NCBI GenBank assembly: GCA_947471695.1
Contig: CANIWY010000044.1
Coordinates: 1-7,959, forward strand
Reading direction: 5' to 3'
Source: Nitrosomonadaceae bacterium
Lineage (GTDB): Bacteria; Pseudomonadota; Gammaproteobacteria; Burkholderiales; Nitrosomonadaceae
DNA length: 7,959 bases
The position numbers and the translations under genes are program-made. Shown piece after piece: positions 6,338 through 7,959 of the stretch (positions are counted from its first letter, which is position 1; each line of letters starts with the position of its first letter). Below the pieces are notes generated by a model. It searched no databases. It was not told the DNA's origin and was given only the letters and a program-made list of their open reading frames with translations.

Positions 6338-7730
6338 AACCGTACGCAAGAATCGTATTCGTATATCGGCGATGGTAGCGGGTGGAGTAGTCCTTCTTTC
6401 GATAGGCATGTCGGGCGCACAAGCGGCGATGAAGGTCCGACAATCGAATGGCCTGCTGAATTCTCTCATCATGCCAAAATTTTTTAAGGATAATGGAATA
6501 GAGGTTGGTGGATGGATGAATGGGGGGGCGACGCTCAATCCAGGACACTCACAATTTGGATACAACGGGCCGGTTACATTCAGTGATCGTGCCAATCAAG
6601 CTCAGTTTAATCAGTTTAATTTATTTCTGAGGCGTAATGTAGTGAACGTAGACAATTCGTGGGACTTAGGATTCCGCGCAGATTTTATGTTCGGCACTGA
6701 TTCCATTTTCACCCAAGCTTATGGCAATCCTAATGCAGACGTGAATACGGGTGTCCCCCTGACAAACCGAGGTGATTGGGATCTGAACATATTAAATGTT
6801 GGGCGTAACTATGGCGTCGCTCTGCCGCAGGCCTTTGTTGAAATATATGCGCCGATTGCAAATGGTCTTACCATCAAGGTGGGGCATTTCTATACACCAA
6901 TTGGATATGAATCAGTGCCCGCACCTAATAACTTCTTCTACAGCCATGCCTACACCACGCAGTACGGAGAGCCTTTCACCCATACTGGCGTATTGACTAC
7001 CTACAATGTTGACAAAAATATCATGTTCAAGAGCGGTGCCATCACGGGGAGCGGCACCGGTGGCTGGGATGGCAGCTTTAATCGGCAGATGAGTAACTGG
7101 GGGGGTATCGGGAGCATGACCTACACCACTGACGACAAGAGGAGCTCTCTCAATGTCGCGGGTACAGGTAGTCATACATCAGCACGGAACAATGCTTTTT
7201 GGGGCATGTACAGCATTGTGGCTAAGCACATGATTACCCGTAAAACTCATATGATACTTCAGCACGATCATGGTTACGCTGATAATGTATTGACGCTGGC
7301 TAACCCGGGGGGAAGCCAGGCGCAGTGGTATGGTATCAATATGCACTTATACCAAGATGTTCTGAATGATCTCTCGATCGGTTTCCGCGGGGAGTGGTTC
7401 CGTGATCGTGATGGCTTCAGTGTCACGAGCCCGGGCCGAGTTAGTGCCGCCACTAATGCGAATGCAGATGGCTCGTTTAATAGTTTTGCAGTGCATGGTG
7501 CAGGGGCACTGTCTTTGGCGATGCCCGCTGATTATTTTGCGATTACATTTGGTGCAAACTGGAAACCAGCAAAAAGACTGAAGATTGATCCCAAGGCGCT
7601 GCAACAGTTTAATGTTCGCCCCAATATCCGTTACGATGTGGCGCACAGTCTTGGCCAAGAAGCGTACTTACCCTTCGGGGGCCGGAAGGATCAGGTCCTA
7701 TTCTCGATAGATTTTACGATGCCATTCTGA
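6327..7730 (+). CDS. Outer-membrane beta-barrel protein, BBP2 (OmpL-like porin) family
   Basis: Predicted outer-membrane channel of 467 residues; substrate unknown. Seen: a signal peptide (basic KTVRKNRIR, hydrophobic AMVAGGVVLLSIGM, cleavage near AQA-A at about 32-34), then a barrel-type sequence of alternating polar and hydrophobic residues rich in G, N, F and W, and a terminal phenylalanine (DFTMPF) as expected of BAM-inserted proteins. The stretch VGHFYTPIGYESVPAPNNFFYS followed by YGEPFTHTGVLTTY is the hallmark I associate with the putative beta-barrel porin-2 family. The start is uncertain: GTG 6327 is preferred because AAGGTGG stands eight bases ahead; GTG 6315 would add four residues; ATG 6372 would remove the basic part of the signal. 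The start lies inside the open frame of the IS30 relic, so the native 5' end and promoter may have been lost or replaced. Confidence 0.8.
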   Translation: MQCKTVRKNRIRISAMVAGGVVLLSIGMSGAQAAMKVRQSNGLLNSLIMPKFFKDNGIEVGGWMNGGATLNPGHSQFGYNGPVTFSDRANQAQFNQFNLFLRRNVVNVDNSWDLGFRADFMFGTDSIFTQAYGNPNADVNTGVPLTNRGDWDLNILNVGRNYGVALPQAFVEIYAPIANGLTIKVGHFYTPIGYESVPAPNNFFYSHAYTTQYGEPFTHTGVLTTYNVDKNIMFKSGAITGSGTGGWDGSFNRQMSNWGGIGSMTYTTDDKRSSLNVAGTGSHTSARNNAFWGMYSIVAKHMITRKTHMILQHDHGYADNVLTLANPGGSQAQWYGINMHLYQDVLNDLSIGFRGEWFRDRDGFSVTSPGRVSAATNANADGSFNSFAVHGAGALSLAMPADYFAITFGANWKPAKRLKIDPKALQQFNVRPNIRYDVAHSLGQEAYLPFGGRKDQVLFSIDFTMPF

Positions 7731-7775
7731 TTTGGTCTTTACGATAAGTTGTGCTGGGCCGTCCATCGGAATAAT
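7731..7775. other. Short spacer between porin gene and IS256-type element
   Basis: Forty-five bases without a gene. No stem followed by a T-run is seen, so no intrinsic terminator for the porin gene could be recognised before the insertion sequence. The last 8-9 bases would be one copy of the target duplication, which cannot be checked without the right end. Confidence 0.35.
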
Positions 7776-7810
7776 GGGGGGTGTAAGAAATTTTGTGTAA
7801 ACGGTCATCT

Positions 7811-7824
7811 GGCAGGAAACTGCC
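7811..7824 (+). repeat. GNRA-capped hairpin in the IS256-type leader
   Basis: GGCAG and CTGCC form a perfect five-base stem around a GAAA loop, a stable GNRA tetraloop if transcribed. It lies between the terminal repeat and the transposase ribosome site, ending seven bases before the AGAAGGAG element region. It could limit translation from transcripts entering from outside, as reported for leaders of some other insertion sequences; here this is inference only. Confidence 0.5.
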
Positions 7825-7845
7825 TAACCTTGAGAAGGAGTGAAC

Positions 7846-7959
7846 ATGACCGCAACACAGAAAGCACCATCGCCAGATCTTATTGATCAATTGCTAGCTG
7901 GCTACCAGAAACCAGAAGACTTGCTTGGCGAGCATGGCTTGCTAAAGCAACTTACAAAG
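7846..7959 (+). CDS. IS256-family transposase, N-terminal part (runs off right edge)
   Basis: Mutator-type DDE transposase that moves the element. Only 38 residues are visible: after a short variable start the sequence DLIDQLLAGYQKPEDLLGE and HGLLKQLTK matches the conserved N-terminus of IS256-family transposases (typically LLDQLLAGY-x-x-PEDL-x-GE-x-GLLKQLTK). The ATG at 7846 has an AGAAGGAG ribosome site five bases ahead. All catalytic residues lie beyond the window, so intactness cannot be judged, though the part seen has no lesion. Confidence 0.88.
   Translation, partial: MTATQKAPSPDLIDQLLAGYQKPEDLLGEHGLLKQLTK

Larger units (their letters stand above)
7776..7959 (+). mobile_element. IS256-family insertion sequence, left end (continues past right edge)
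   Basis: The run of Gs followed by TGTAAGAAATTTTGTGTAAAC (starting about 7776) resembles the terminal inverted repeat of IS256-family elements, which commonly carry a GTGTAAG...TGTGTAAAC-like end. A transposase start follows 70 bases inside. The right end lies beyond the window, so the exact boundary and direct repeat are unconfirmed. Confidence 0.7.

Noticed and set aside
6249..6595. Minus-strand open frames of 96-99 residues over the IS30/porin junction.
   Set aside because: Shadow frames opposite the recognised porin and IS30 sequence; no recognisable motifs.
1..7959. CRISPR array, toxin-antitoxin or phage-defence genes.
   Set aside because: No regularly spaced repeats and no protein with such motifs; accessory content is limited to insertion sequences and one porin-like gene.

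Overview
The window looks like chromosomal DNA from a betaproteobacterial ammonia oxidiser (Nitrosomonas/Nitrosospira type). The best evidence is the minus-strand gene that runs off the left edge: its first 179 residues read as the N-terminus of hydroxylamine oxidoreductase (HAO), with a signal peptide and the first two c-type haem motifs, and HAO is the signature periplasmic enzyme of ammonia oxidation. The RpiA, Ppx and IlvA proteins also have a betaproteobacterial look. The species is inferred, not proven.

Layout. (1) 1-3856 is a minus-strand series read right to left: rpiA, phoU, ppx/gppA, then hao after a gap of about 320 bases. phoU and ppx are nearly contiguous (8 bases between phoU stop and an upstream GTG; more likely start 35 bases away), so rpiA-phoU-ppx is probably one unit, with a sigma70-like promoter ahead of rpiA. 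hao has its own candidate promoter, a roughly 100-base leader holding a perfect inverted repeat, and a strong Shine-Dalgarno site. (2) 3857-3997 is a divergent promoter region between rpiA and ilvA. (3) ilvA (threonine deaminase) is on the plus strand. (4) 5510-6337 is a graveyard: a short, well-started but immediately interrupted reading frame, a minus-strand IS5-type transposase relic, and a plus-strand IS30-type transposase relic with an out-of-frame internal deletion. (5) From about 6327 a BBP2-type outer-membrane beta-barrel protein begins practically on top of the IS30 relic. (6) At about 7776 the left end of an apparently intact IS256-family element begins; its transposase runs off the right edge.

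How the genes relate: rpiA serves the pentose-phosphate/Calvin cycle pool, phoU and ppx serve phosphate signalling and polyphosphate/(p)ppGpp turnover, ilvA starts isoleucine synthesis, and hao extracts electrons from hydroxylamine. These are housekeeping and core-energy genes. The right third is accessory: three different insertion-sequence families lie within about 2.2 kb around the porin-like gene. I found no convincing new multi-gene system; the most interesting points are the rearrangement scars, the porin start next to the IS30 relic, and the leader structures of hao and of the IS256 transposase.
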